A stretch of 64,000 nucleotides of DNA from CALLCD01 sp039196965. Its GTDB lineage: Bacteria > Pseudomonadota > Alphaproteobacteria > Caulobacterales > Hyphomonadaceae. Shown in pieces: positions 18,750-26,368 of this stretch. The stretch spans positions 1-64,000 of the forward strand of contig JBCCUK010000019.1 in NCBI GenBank assembly GCA_039196965.1, in the 5' to 3' direction. The position numbers were made by a program, and so were the translations under genes. The notes beneath the pieces were generated by a model that ran no database searches, was not told the DNA's origin, and was given only the letters and a program-made list of their open reading frames with translations. Every line of letters starts with the position of its first letter. The stretch's first letter is position 1.

Positions 18750-20051
18750 ATGCTGGACGAATACTCAAGAGGCCATCACAAGGCATCGCCGGACCGCCAG
18801 AAGCAGAGCGGCGGGTCAGATGATCTTGTCGCTCTTTCTTATAGCAGTAAGCCAGCCCAGAAATTTTCTCGATCAGATATTAGAAAGCTTTTGCACCAGG
18901 CCCGCACTAACAATGCCCGGCTAGACGTGACTGGTGTTATCGTTATTGGTCGGTCGCGAATATACCAATGGCTGGAAGGACCGGCATCGGCAATAGACGA
19001 GGTGATGTCTCTCATCTCGAAGGATCCGCGTCACAGCGATATCAAGATCCTTGATCGCAAAGACATCTCCGAACGTTTGTTTGGACCTTGGACGATGCTT
19101 CTCGCAACTGATCGGCAGAACAGGCATACGATCCCTGAGGACGCAGTGCCTGTGCCGAGAGGGGTTGTGACTGGTAATCTGAACGACTTGCCAGTTGATG
19201 AAGCTCTGCTGCGCGATATCGCCTTGCGGGCTCAGGCAGAGACGCAACCACCTTTTGAAGCTATAAGCACCGACGTCGCCGGATTGAAGCCCCAAGCTAT
19301 TCTAGATCTGCAAAGCGACCAGTTCGCGGAATCCTTGAAGGCGAGGCTGAACAGCCGTCTTGAAGCGCCAAATGTCGACAAGTGGGAAAGAGCGGCAGCG
19401 GCCCTGACAACACTTCTGCTTGAAGATGATTATGACGCTGTGGAACATTTTCTACGTTCCATGAGTGACCGGACTGATGACCCGCTTGCTTTGCAGGTTT
19501 CTCTACTGGAGCAGAGCGAGCGGCGCTTAGGTGATCTCTGGTATAATGATTTGTATACAGATTATGAAATCAATGTAGCTTTAGCCGAGATGATCCGAGC
19601 GCTTCGGGCGGTGAACGTCAAGGCCTTGCCGCTTTGGCGCGCGCCTGGACCTTCGCCCCATGTCCTCGTCATTTCGCAGCCTGGTGAACAGCACATGCTC
19701 CCCGCCGTTTTGGATGCAGAGGTTCTTTGGCAGCAGGGCTGGTCGCCAACACTTGAGTTCCCAAAACGAGACAAGGATCTGCAGCGAATGCTCTCAGAGA
19801 ATTGGTATGGCGCTTTGGATATATCCTTGAGCGGTGTTTTCAGACGGCAAGAGCGTCTTACCGGGGTCGCTAATACGGTAGAAATGGCGAGAGAGGCATC
19901 GGCAAATAATAATATCGTCATTACGGTTGGCGGTAGAGCTATTTACGAGGACCGAAGTCTGCTTATCCAGTTGGGGGCAGATGCTTTGGTGCCTTCGGCT
20001 AATGAGGTTGAGACGGCGATTGAAGATGCCATGAGGCGCTCAGGCCAATAG
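18750..20051 (+). CDS. AppA-like BLUF blue-light receptor with C-terminal B12/heme-like (SCHIC-type) domain
   Basis: 433 residues. The BLUF domain spans about 24-120. Its flavin-site residues fall at exactly the spacing known from Rhodobacter AppA (Y21/N45/Q63/W104/M106): here Y31, N55, Q73, W114 and M116. The C-terminal part (about 225-433) resembles a cobalamin-binding-like SCHIC domain; the usual DxHxxG is replaced by GEQHMLP, with H315 retained. It contains no cysteine at all, so the Cys-rich tail of AppA is absent. The start at 18750 follows GAGGGGGCAGTTGGA. No PpsR, bacteriochlorophyll or carotenoid gene is in the window, so its partner is unknown. It sits 200 bases downstream of ccr with its own promoter. 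Confidence 0.85.
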   Translation: MLDEYSRGHHKASPDRQKQSGGSDDLVALSYSSKPAQKFSRSDIRKLLHQARTNNARLDVTGVIVIGRSRIYQWLEGPASAIDEVMSLISKDPRHSDIKILDRKDISERLFGPWTMLLATDRQNRHTIPEDAVPVPRGVVTGNLNDLPVDEALLRDIALRAQAETQPPFEAISTDVAGLKPQAILDLQSDQFAESLKARLNSRLEAPNVDKWERAAAALTTLLLEDDYDAVEHFLRSMSDRTDDPLALQVSLLEQSERRLGDLWYNDLYTDYEINVALAEMIRALRAVNVKALPLWRAPGPSPHVLVISQPGEQHMLPAVLDAEVLWQQGWSPTLEFPKRDKDLQRMLSENWYGALDISLSGVFRRQERLTGVANTVEMAREASANNNIVITVGGRAIYEDRSLLIQLGADALVPSANEVETAIEDAMRRSGQ

Positions 20052-20073
20052 AATCTAACGAAACAAAGATGTA

Positions 20074-20646
20074 TCAACTGGTAAGTTCAAAAGCAGTTTC
20101 CAGATTTTCGAGATTCGGCCATTTCTCGTCCTTGGGCGACAGAATGACATGGTCCTGAATGGGCCATTCAATGCTGATGCCTTTGTCGCACCAGAGCAGT
20201 CCACCTTCCTTGGATGGATTATATAATTCGTCGCATTTATAAGCGACGAGGGTGTCAGGGGTGAGTGTCTGGTAACCGTGGGCAAAGCCGCGGGGAACGA
20301 AGAGTTGTTCGCCACCGGTGGATGTTAGTTTTACGCCGACAGCTTTCCCATAGGTCGGCGATCCGTTCCGAATATCGACGGCGACATCGAAAATCTCGCC
20401 TCTTACTGCGCGGAGAAGTTTTGCCTGGGCTGATGACCCGGTCTGGAAATGAAGCCCGCGTGTCGTGCCAGGTGATGCTGAAAATGCTTCGTTGTCTTGT
20501 AGCCATGTGATGTCCGGCAAACCTGCTGCCGCCCATACACTTTCATTCCAGGTTTCGGAAAAATAGCCCCGCTCATCTCCAAACCGCTTGGGCTGAATCA
20601 GCACGGGGCCATCAACTTCAAACCTGCGAATCTCTAACCCAGACAT
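20074..20646 (-). CDS. rfbC: dTDP-4-dehydrorhamnose 3,5-epimerase
   Basis: 190 residues of the RmlC cupin family, which epimerises dTDP-4-keto-6-deoxyglucose on the way to dTDP-rhamnose. Family signatures include RGYFSETWNES, the catalytic-His region TRGLHFQ and GEIFDVAVDIRNGSPTYGK, then FVPRGFAHGYQTL. Length is normal. The ATG shares one base with the stop of the M23 gene (TAATG), so it is translationally coupled. The other rhamnose genes (rfbA, B, D) are not in the window, which makes its place at the end of a protease/lipoprotein operon odd. Confidence 0.93.
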   Translation of the reverse strand: MSGLEIRRFEVDGPVLIQPKRFGDERGYFSETWNESVWAAAGLPDITWLQDNEAFSASPGTTRGLHFQTGSSAQAKLLRAVRGEIFDVAVDIRNGSPTYGKAVGVKLTSTGGEQLFVPRGFAHGYQTLTPDTLVAYKCDELYNPSKEGGLLWCDKGISIEWPIQDHVILSPKDEKWPNLENLETAFELTS

Positions 20647-21833
20647 TATCTGTATTCGTCCGAAACAAATCCCTCGGTGATTTCCACACCTTCCGGGATG
20701 ACGAAGGGGCTCCCAGCAACAGCAACATTTTCAATAATGCGTTCACCCGGTGCATTCTCGCGGCGAGCATAGGATTCTACGAGCGATGTATATGGCGGGA
20801 CAAACTCCCAGCCGCCATCCGGTGTGTTCTGTTTTATTTCAAAATGAAGATGGAATGTCGTGGGTGTGCCGCCGAAATCCTTAGAAACATATCCAATATG
20901 CTGACCTGCAGTGACGGTATCCCCAAGGGAGACCTGCAAGGCGCGCATGTTCATATGCAGATAGCGATAGATGCGGGGGCCAGCCCGGACACTGACCGTA
21001 TAGCGACCGATATTCGAGATTACGCCATCTTCTGCTGCAACAACTTTGTATCTCGCAATACTGGCGGGATTGGTTCTGTACTGATTACGCATTGCGTTGC
21101 AGCCGGCCGCATCGCCGACACGGATATCCTGCCCGAGGTGTACACGCGGAACGGGGCAACTCGGTGTTGAGTTGTTCCGGGAGCGAGACTCGCAAAAATT
21201 ATCCCGCCACGGATATTCATAGTTCCGGGCATCGCATTCATCGCCGCCGCCGATGCCGCCTCCGAAGTTAAACACCTGGGATTGCGGATAGGCTGGAGCA
21301 TCCTTGATAGGGAAAACCATATCCGGCGCGAAAACGGTTTCATCTGGCGAGCCTCTGCCTGATCCTGAGAGCAGGGAACCGGGCGCGTGGAAGCTGAACG
21401 CTGGGGCGACCGGCGTTGTGATCTCCGGCGGTGGAGGAGGTGGTGGTGGCGCTGGCTCCGGTGTAGGCGGGGGTGCAGGAGGAGGGGGTAGAGGTTCAGG
21501 CTCCGGCTCAGGCTCAGGCGCTGTTGCATCCTCGTTTACTGGTTCCGCCTCGGTTTCCTGATCTGTTTCGGGCTCCGGCGTCGTGTCGTCTTCTTGATCG
21601 GTCGATGGTGTTTCGCTCTCTGCTGGAGGTGGAGGAGACACAACTGGTGACGGCGGCGGAGGAGAGACAGGCTTTACATTTGTATCTGTTGGATCAGGTG
21701 GCGGCGCGGGCCGGTCTGATGACTCTGTCGTGTCCGGTCTTTCTGAAAAACCAGGAAAGGCCACACGGCCATCGCAAGCCGACAAAAGTGCGGTCGCGGC
21801 GACCGCTCCACTCAACACCAGACGCTTCTGCAT
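20646..21833 (-). CDS. M23 (LytM-type) metallopeptidase lipoprotein with proline-rich spacer
   Basis: 395 residues. A lipoprotein signal ends at LLSAC. Residues about 30-150 are Pro/Glu/Asp-rich and probably extended, a spacer able to reach from the membrane to the wall. The C-terminal half is an M23 domain with zinc ligands visible as VHLGQD (HxxxD, near 231) and HLHFE (near 326), plus the YLHMN strand. All ligands are present, so it may cleave peptidoglycan cross-links; LytM activators, by contrast, usually lose ligands. A Cys-rich insertion (CDARNYEYPWRDNFC) precedes the first motif. The ATG at 21833 shares a base with the TGA of the preceding gene. Confidence 0.85.
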   Translation of the reverse strand: MQKRLVLSGAVAATALLSACDGRVAFPGFSERPDTTESSDRPAPPPDPTDTNVKPVSPPPPSPVVSPPPPAESETPSTDQEDDTTPEPETDQETEAEPVNEDATAPEPEPEPEPLPPPPAPPPTPEPAPPPPPPPPEITTPVAPAFSFHAPGSLLSGSGRGSPDETVFAPDMVFPIKDAPAYPQSQVFNFGGGIGGGDECDARNYEYPWRDNFCESRSRNNSTPSCPVPRVHLGQDIRVGDAAGCNAMRNQYRTNPASIARYKVVAAEDGVISNIGRYTVSVRAGPRIYRYLHMNMRALQVSLGDTVTAGQHIGYVSKDFGGTPTTFHLHFEIKQNTPDGGWEFVPPYTSLVESYARRENAPGERIIENVAVAGSPFVIPEGVEITEGFVSDEYR

Positions 21834-22429
21834 CAACGAGATCCCACCACCACCAATTTCTCCGCCACCGACAAGGCTTCTGCTTCATCGATACATGTCT
21901 CGGATCCAGCCTGAATTTCATTACATTCAAATTCAATGAGATAATCCGCACCGAACCGGGAGAGGGATACCTGAGCGCCTGCCACCGTTTGTGTAAAGAC
22001 CATGGTTTCATCCCGAGTCACAGGCTCTCCGCCCACTGTCGCAATCTGGTTGGTTCCATTGACAACGATGTCGTATTTCGATCCCGGATAGGTGGCGAAG
22101 TACCCGTCGCTTGTTGGTCGGTATACGGGGCCTGCGCCGCGCGATTGGGGAACGACGATGCCAGTGGGGAGCAACACTGGTACGGGTGGGTTCGCGCCGG
22201 CAGATTCGATCTGTACGCTGCCTGCTGCATCCCGGCTTGTGCCCGAAAGCGCGGCCCGCGAAGCCTGCCAGTCTATTTCACTGGTCACATTGCTATCAGC
22301 TTGAGGACCACCCGCTTTGAACTCCACAACATCATCAACGCCTGTGAGAGCATCATTGGTCGTATCAGCACTGTCTCCGCAGGCAGAGGCCAGGATCAGA
22401 ATCGCTGTGGATGCCGCAATTCGGCGCAT
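21833..22429 (-). CDS. Small lipoprotein of unknown function
   Basis: 198 residues with a clear lipoprotein signal (ILILASAC, then GDSADT). The mature part is polar and seems mostly beta-rich, with one probable disulfide between the two late cysteines (FECNEIQAGSETC). No family is recognised. Its start overlaps the stop of the upstream gene (TAATG) and its stop overlaps the M23 start (TGATG), so it is made in step with the subtilase and M23 proteins. A role as accessory or adaptor in that envelope module is inference only. Confidence 0.8.
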   Translation of the reverse strand: MRRIAASTAILILASACGDSADTTNDALTGVDDVVEFKAGGPQADSNVTSEIDWQASRAALSGTSRDAAGSVQIESAGANPPVPVLLPTGIVVPQSRGAGPVYRPTSDGYFATYPGSKYDIVVNGTNQIATVGGEPVTRDETMVFTQTVAGAQVSLSRFGADYLIEFECNEIQAGSETCIDEAEALSVAEKLVVVGSR

Positions 22430-22998
22430 TAGCGCTCTCCTTCGATCCTGCTGCTGAAGTCCGGATCGGCATATCTTACCGATGACATGGATTGAAGTTT
22501 TTTCCTGATATCCATGATCACACCTCGCTCGGGCGCTTCTCCATCACCGGCCCATGTCAAAACAAGCTCACCGGAATAGTTGGTTTTTTTGAGGCGGAAT
22601 CCTTTGAGCGCAGGATAGTCCTTCGCCCAATTCTGAAAAACAGCCCGGGCATGTTCCGGATCTTTCCTGAAGGTGCTCAAACACTCTTCAATAGCTGGCG
22701 ACTCTTGAAACCGGACAATGAAATCGACCTCGCCTTGCTCTGTTTTCGGTATTGGTGGCTTGTGCAACTGCTGATCACTTGCCGGAAGCCAGGTAGGTTG
22801 AGCTATGGACTGCGCGCTTCGATCACCCCCAGCCGTGTAGAATGTGATCCCGGCAATACCCGCCGCGATTGCGGCTGCCGAGATGCCCATCACACGCCGG
22901 TTTTGCCAGGTGCTGCCTGCGTCTGCTTCGGTTTGGGACGTATCTTCTGGAACAGGCGCAGCGCCCCGATTCCCTGAACCTGTCTCATCTTCCGACAT
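22429..22998 (-). CDS. Membrane-anchored protein with a subtilase-propeptide-like (I9-like) C-terminal domain
   Basis: 189 residues. An acidic N-terminus (1-33) precedes one transmembrane helix (about 37-56, GISAAAIAAGIAGITFYTAG). A Pro-rich linker follows, then a 90-residue domain starting VDFIVRFQES and ending SSVRYADPDF. That beginning and end, with two intervening helices, mimic the inhibitor-I9/propeptide fold, whose last strand (typically VEYAEPD) enters the protease active site. It lies 26 bases after the subtilase gene. The start at 22998 follows GGAGGGAGTGTCGAT; the longer reading (to 23079) would overlap the subtilase. The I9 assignment is by eye and unproven. Confidence 0.7.
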   Translation of the reverse strand: MSEDETGSGNRGAAPVPEDTSQTEADAGSTWQNRRVMGISAAAIAAGIAGITFYTAGGDRSAQSIAQPTWLPASDQQLHKPPIPKTEQGEVDFIVRFQESPAIEECLSTFRKDPEHARAVFQNWAKDYPALKGFRLKKTNYSGELVLTWAGDGEAPERGVIMDIRKKLQSMSSVRYADPDFSSRIEGER

Positions 22999-23024
22999 AT
23001 CGACACTCCCTCCGTTTCTCTTGC

Positions 23025-25079
23025 TTAATCTGGCAGATTCTCCAGATTCAACCATCCTCCGCCGCAGGGGCGTGTGCACATGCCCTGCTGATCAGGAATA
23101 GGTGTTGAACCTGGGTACTGAGCGCATTCTGCCGCGCATTGTTCCGTCGTTCTGGGATCCAATATGGATAATAAAGTGCTTTCAAGCTCGGCACCGGTCA
23201 TTTCCGGATACTTCGCGGAGATCAGTGCGAGCGCTGCGGACACGTGCGGTGCGGCCATCGAGGTTCCCTGCTCGAAGGCATAATAGCAGTTATCCACCGA
23301 ATCGCCCGTTACCGGATCGGTACAGTTCTTCGCAGGTTTTGTGGACAGAATTCCATCTGGCCGGCCGTCGCCGTCATCATCCCGGGCGAGGTCTCCTCCG
23401 GGAGCCATCACATCCACATCCATGCCAAAATTCGAATAGGGGGTCAGATAACCCCGAGCATCGCCCGCCGCCACAGTTATCACATTGGCGCAACCTCCGG
23501 GGGAGTAGAACTCCGTGGAAAGCCGGGCATTACCTGCAGCGGCGACGACGACCGCTCCGCGTTCGACGACTGTGTCTATGGCATCCTGCAGAGAGGCCGG
23601 GCATGATTCGAACAAACCTATGGACAGGTTGATGATATCGGCCGGGTTATCGTTCCAAATCTCTTCCCCATTTGGACCTTCTGCGGGGATTACGCCTCCG
23701 GCCCAGCGAATGGAGTCGTTGATGTCCGAAAGCCTGCCGCCGCATTTGCCAAGGGCGCGCACCGGAACGATGGTCACGTTCCAGCTACCCGCAGCGACCC
23801 CTGCGCCATTATTGGTCGCCGCTGCTCCAATGGTCCCGGCAACGTGAGAACCATGATAGGAGTCGGCGGCGAATGGTGTGTTCGGATCGCACAGGTCGCC
23901 GGGATCATTTGGGTCGCTATCGCGTCCATCCCCATCATTTCCCATGGCCGGGTCGCTGACCATGTCCCAACCGGGGGCAATGTTGGGGGAGCTGGCAATG
24001 TCCGGATGCGAAAGCGCAAGGCCGGTATCCACCACCGCAACGATCACATCCCGTGACCCTCTCACCTCATGGCGCGACCAGAAATCGACAAAGCCTGTGC
24101 CGCCACTGGAGCGGCCTTCGCCTTCGCCATTATTGCGGAAGTTCCACTGCAGATCCCAAAGAGGGTCGTTGGGTTCCAAGCCGAGCGAGCTGCCATCATC
24201 CTGGGGGCGGCGTGCGAACTGGTGCTCGAAGATGAAGTCTTTCTCGCAATACTCGTAATCCCCTGAATCCTGAAGCGCCTCCACGAGACACTCCGTTGCG
24301 AGAACCTTATCATCCCGTGCCATTTCCGGCGTGAAATCCTCAGGGCAGCCTTTATGTATCGTGCGGGACATCAGGGGGCGGCCGGCTATTTGGCCATCAA
24401 ATTGGGTGGCATCAGCGAAAATATCGATCACCATATTACCGCCGCTGGCGGCGCGCACCGATCCGTCGAGACCGAGCTTGTTCATCGTATCAATCATCTT
24501 CGTTTCAGCATTGCGCTGAATGTCGCGAATTTCAGGCGCTCGAGCTAGCTTCCGGCTAGCGCGCATGGCTGCACGGTTCTGAAGAACAGGGGAGGCGGGC
24601 CTTGGTGGTGGTGTGTTCAGCTTTCTTTGGGATGGTTCTTGCGGGGATGTGGAACGGGCCTCCGAGCTCTTTTGAACCTCCTGCACCTCTGCAGTAGTTT
24701 CCGGCTCGACAGATTGGACGGCGGCCCGGATTTCCTCCGACAGCACGGCTTCTTCCATGGCCACTATGGCTCTCGGCTTGGCAATGATGGATCCAATGGC
24801 AAAGCGGGAGGGCTGGACACCGTAAACGTCGGTTTCGCCAGCGGCAGCCTTGCGAATTCCTGATACGGCGCGCTCCTGAACGGTCAGTCGTTCCAGAAGC
24901 CTGCCCGGAGTTCCTGAAGGTTGCTCTCCGGCGATTTGTTGCAAAGCGGCGTCAAGTATTGTGTTTGCCCGTTCAGCGCGTTCTTCCTGAAGGTCGCATG
25001 CCGAAACACCGAGACTGAATGCCAATGCGCTGACAAGTCCTAGCCGGCCCGACTTCCGGCGATTTACTATACGTTCCAT
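23025..25079 (-). CDS. Subtilisin-family (S8) serine protease, lipoprotein
   Basis: 684 residues. Signal peptide with lipobox (SLGVSAC, then DLQEE). A long linker and probable own prodomain (to about 310, ending near CEKDFIFEHQF) precede the S8 catalytic domain. The triad is visible: D351 (VVDTGLALSHPDI), H409 (SYHGSHVAGTIG) and S607 (FEQGTSMAAPHVSA), with oxyanion Asn in AAAGNA. Several Asp/Asn-rich loops (DGDGRDSDPNDPGD) may bind calcium. The C-terminus has four cysteines in CAAECAQYP...MCTRPC. As a lipoprotein it would act in the periplasm. The first gene of a five-gene tightly packed operon. Start ATG follows AAGGAACCTTAGC. Confidence 0.92.
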   Translation of the reverse strand: MERIVNRRKSGRLGLVSALAFSLGVSACDLQEERAERANTILDAALQQIAGEQPSGTPGRLLERLTVQERAVSGIRKAAAGETDVYGVQPSRFAIGSIIAKPRAIVAMEEAVLSEEIRAAVQSVEPETTAEVQEVQKSSEARSTSPQEPSQRKLNTPPPRPASPVLQNRAAMRASRKLARAPEIRDIQRNAETKMIDTMNKLGLDGSVRAASGGNMVIDIFADATQFDGQIAGRPLMSRTIHKGCPEDFTPEMARDDKVLATECLVEALQDSGDYEYCEKDFIFEHQFARRPQDDGSSLGLEPNDPLWDLQWNFRNNGEGEGRSSGGTGFVDFWSRHEVRGSRDVIVAVVDTGLALSHPDIASSPNIAPGWDMVSDPAMGNDGDGRDSDPNDPGDLCDPNTPFAADSYHGSHVAGTIGAAATNNGAGVAAGSWNVTIVPVRALGKCGGRLSDINDSIRWAGGVIPAEGPNGEEIWNDNPADIINLSIGLFESCPASLQDAIDTVVERGAVVVAAAGNARLSTEFYSPGGCANVITVAAGDARGYLTPYSNFGMDVDVMAPGGDLARDDDGDGRPDGILSTKPAKNCTDPVTGDSVDNCYYAFEQGTSMAAPHVSAALALISAKYPEMTGAELESTLLSILDPRTTEQCAAECAQYPGSTPIPDQQGMCTRPCGGGWLNLENLPD

Positions 25080-25191
25080 GCTAAGGTTCCTTCGCCCTGA
25101 CCACGCGGCGATATTCGCTGCGCTTCACCGTAGCCGAATTCCATCTTAACCATGTGGCAATCAAATGGCGAGGTTGATTGGAGAGTCAGTG

Positions 25192-25917
25192 GTGACTGCA
25201 CGCAATATCGTAATCCTGACAGGTGCTGGTATCTCGGCTGAAAGCGGTCTCGGCACCTTTCGCGACAAGGACGGGATCTGGACCAAATACCCCCTGGAGG
25301 ACCTGGCGACGCCGGAAGGGTTCCAGCGGAATCCTCAATTTGTGCATGGGTTTTATAACGATCGCAGAGAGGCGCTCAAAACAGCGCGCCCCCATGCCGG
25401 CCACGAGGCTTTGGCGACACTTGAAAAAGAGTGGTGCGGGCGCGGCAATACATTCACTCTTGTAACCCAGAACGTCGACAATCTGCATGAACAGGCGGGA
25501 TCGAGTTCTGAACATCTCATTCATATGCACGGCGAACTTTTGAAAATACGCTGTGCAAGTTGCAGCGTGGTCATGGAGCATGCAGATCCTATTTCCACGG
25601 AGAGCATCTGTTCCAGCTGTGATGAGGCAGGCTATATGCGTCCGCACGTTGTCTGGTTTGGTGAGATCCCGCTGGGCATGGACGAGATTGAGGCCGCCCT
25701 CACAGACGTTGATGTTTTCGTTTCCGTTGGAACGTCGGGAAATGTCTATCCGGCTGCTGGCTTCGGCCAGATGGCGAGAACTATGGGCGCGCGCACCGTG
25801 GAACTCAATCTTGAACCATCGGAGAACGCCTACGTCTTCGATGAGGCATTGTACGGTCCCGCAAGTGAGATCGTTCCGCAATGGGTGGATGCGTTCCTGT
25901 CGCGCAGCGCAGACTGA
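25192..25917 (+). CDS. cobB: NAD-dependent protein deacylase (sirtuin, CobB class)
   Basis: About 241 residues. Sirtuin motifs in order: GAGISAESGLGTFRD, TQNVDNLHEQAGS, catalytic His in HMHGEL, two zinc Cys pairs (CASC and CSSC), and PHVVWFGE. It removes acetyl or succinyl groups from lysines, using NAD. GTG at 25192 is the preferred start because GGAGAG lies six bases upstream and homologues start with RNIVILTGAG; an in-frame ATG at 25165 would add nine residues without a ribosome-binding site. Divergent from the subtilase operon. Confidence 0.9.
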   Translation: MTARNIVILTGAGISAESGLGTFRDKDGIWTKYPLEDLATPEGFQRNPQFVHGFYNDRREALKTARPHAGHEALATLEKEWCGRGNTFTLVTQNVDNLHEQAGSSSEHLIHMHGELLKIRCASCSVVMEHADPISTESICSSCDEAGYMRPHVVWFGEIPLGMDEIEAALTDVDVFVSVGTSGNVYPAAGFGQMARTMGARTVELNLEPSENAYVFDEALYGPASEIVPQWVDAFLSRSAD

Positions 25918-25999
25918 TGGATATTGAACGGCCGCCATCAGACGCTGGGCAAGATGCCGGAAACAAGGTAAATATTCCCGCCAAGGGTGGACGCGAACA

Positions 26000-26368
26000 A
26001 TGCGGGATGTCGCTGTAGATTTTGAACGCCGGGTGGAAGAACTTTCCCGGAAAAACCGGCGTACGGTTATGGTCATGATAGCTCTGATAGGGCTCGCCGC
26101 GCTTGCCTATGCGGTATTCTTGGTTGCCCAGTTTACCGGTGGGGCCTTTGGACTGACAGACCGGACACTTGGCGGCGTGCTGGGCGATGGTGCTGGTAAT
26201 GCGCTGTGGGCGGCGAACAATATGGCGAATCTGGCAGCTACGGCGGCCATCCGCATCTGGTTTATCCGCGAACGCAAAATGACCCTGCTTCTTACTCACG
26301 CCATGATTCTGGATGATGACGCAGATATTGCCATGCGAATATTGCTCAATGAGGATACGCGGACATGA
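26000..26368 (+). CDS. Small membrane protein of unknown function
   Basis: 122 residues: a charged N-terminus (FERRVEELSRKNRR), one or two transmembrane helices (about 26-50, and a weaker segment around 75-88) and a hydrophilic C-terminus. No family is recognised with confidence. AGGGTGG precedes the ATG at a suitable distance. Its stop overlaps the next start (ATGA), so the two membrane proteins are co-translated and may interact. Confidence 0.7.
   Translation: MRDVAVDFERRVEELSRKNRRTVMVMIALIGLAALAYAVFLVAQFTGGAFGLTDRTLGGVLGDGAGNALWAANNMANLAATAAIRIWFIRERKMTLLLTHAMILDDDADIAMRILLNEDTRT

Noticed and set aside
21400..21760. GGT/GGA-rich repeat-like tract on the plus strand
   Set aside because: It is the complement of the Pro/Glu-rich spacer codons of the M23 lipoprotein, not a DNA repeat or CRISPR.
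21473..22432. 319-codon plus-strand ORF
   Set aside because: It lies antisense across the M23 and small-lipoprotein genes and has no motif.
25917..26018. 33-codon ORF overlapping the sirtuin stop (TGATG)
   Set aside because: It overlaps the next gene's start, lacks hydrophobic or conserved features and has no Shine-Dalgarno of its own.
25186..26076. 296-codon minus-strand ORF
   Set aside because: It is antisense to the sirtuin gene, Cys/His/Arg-rich and without a domain; typical shadow of a GC-rich gene.
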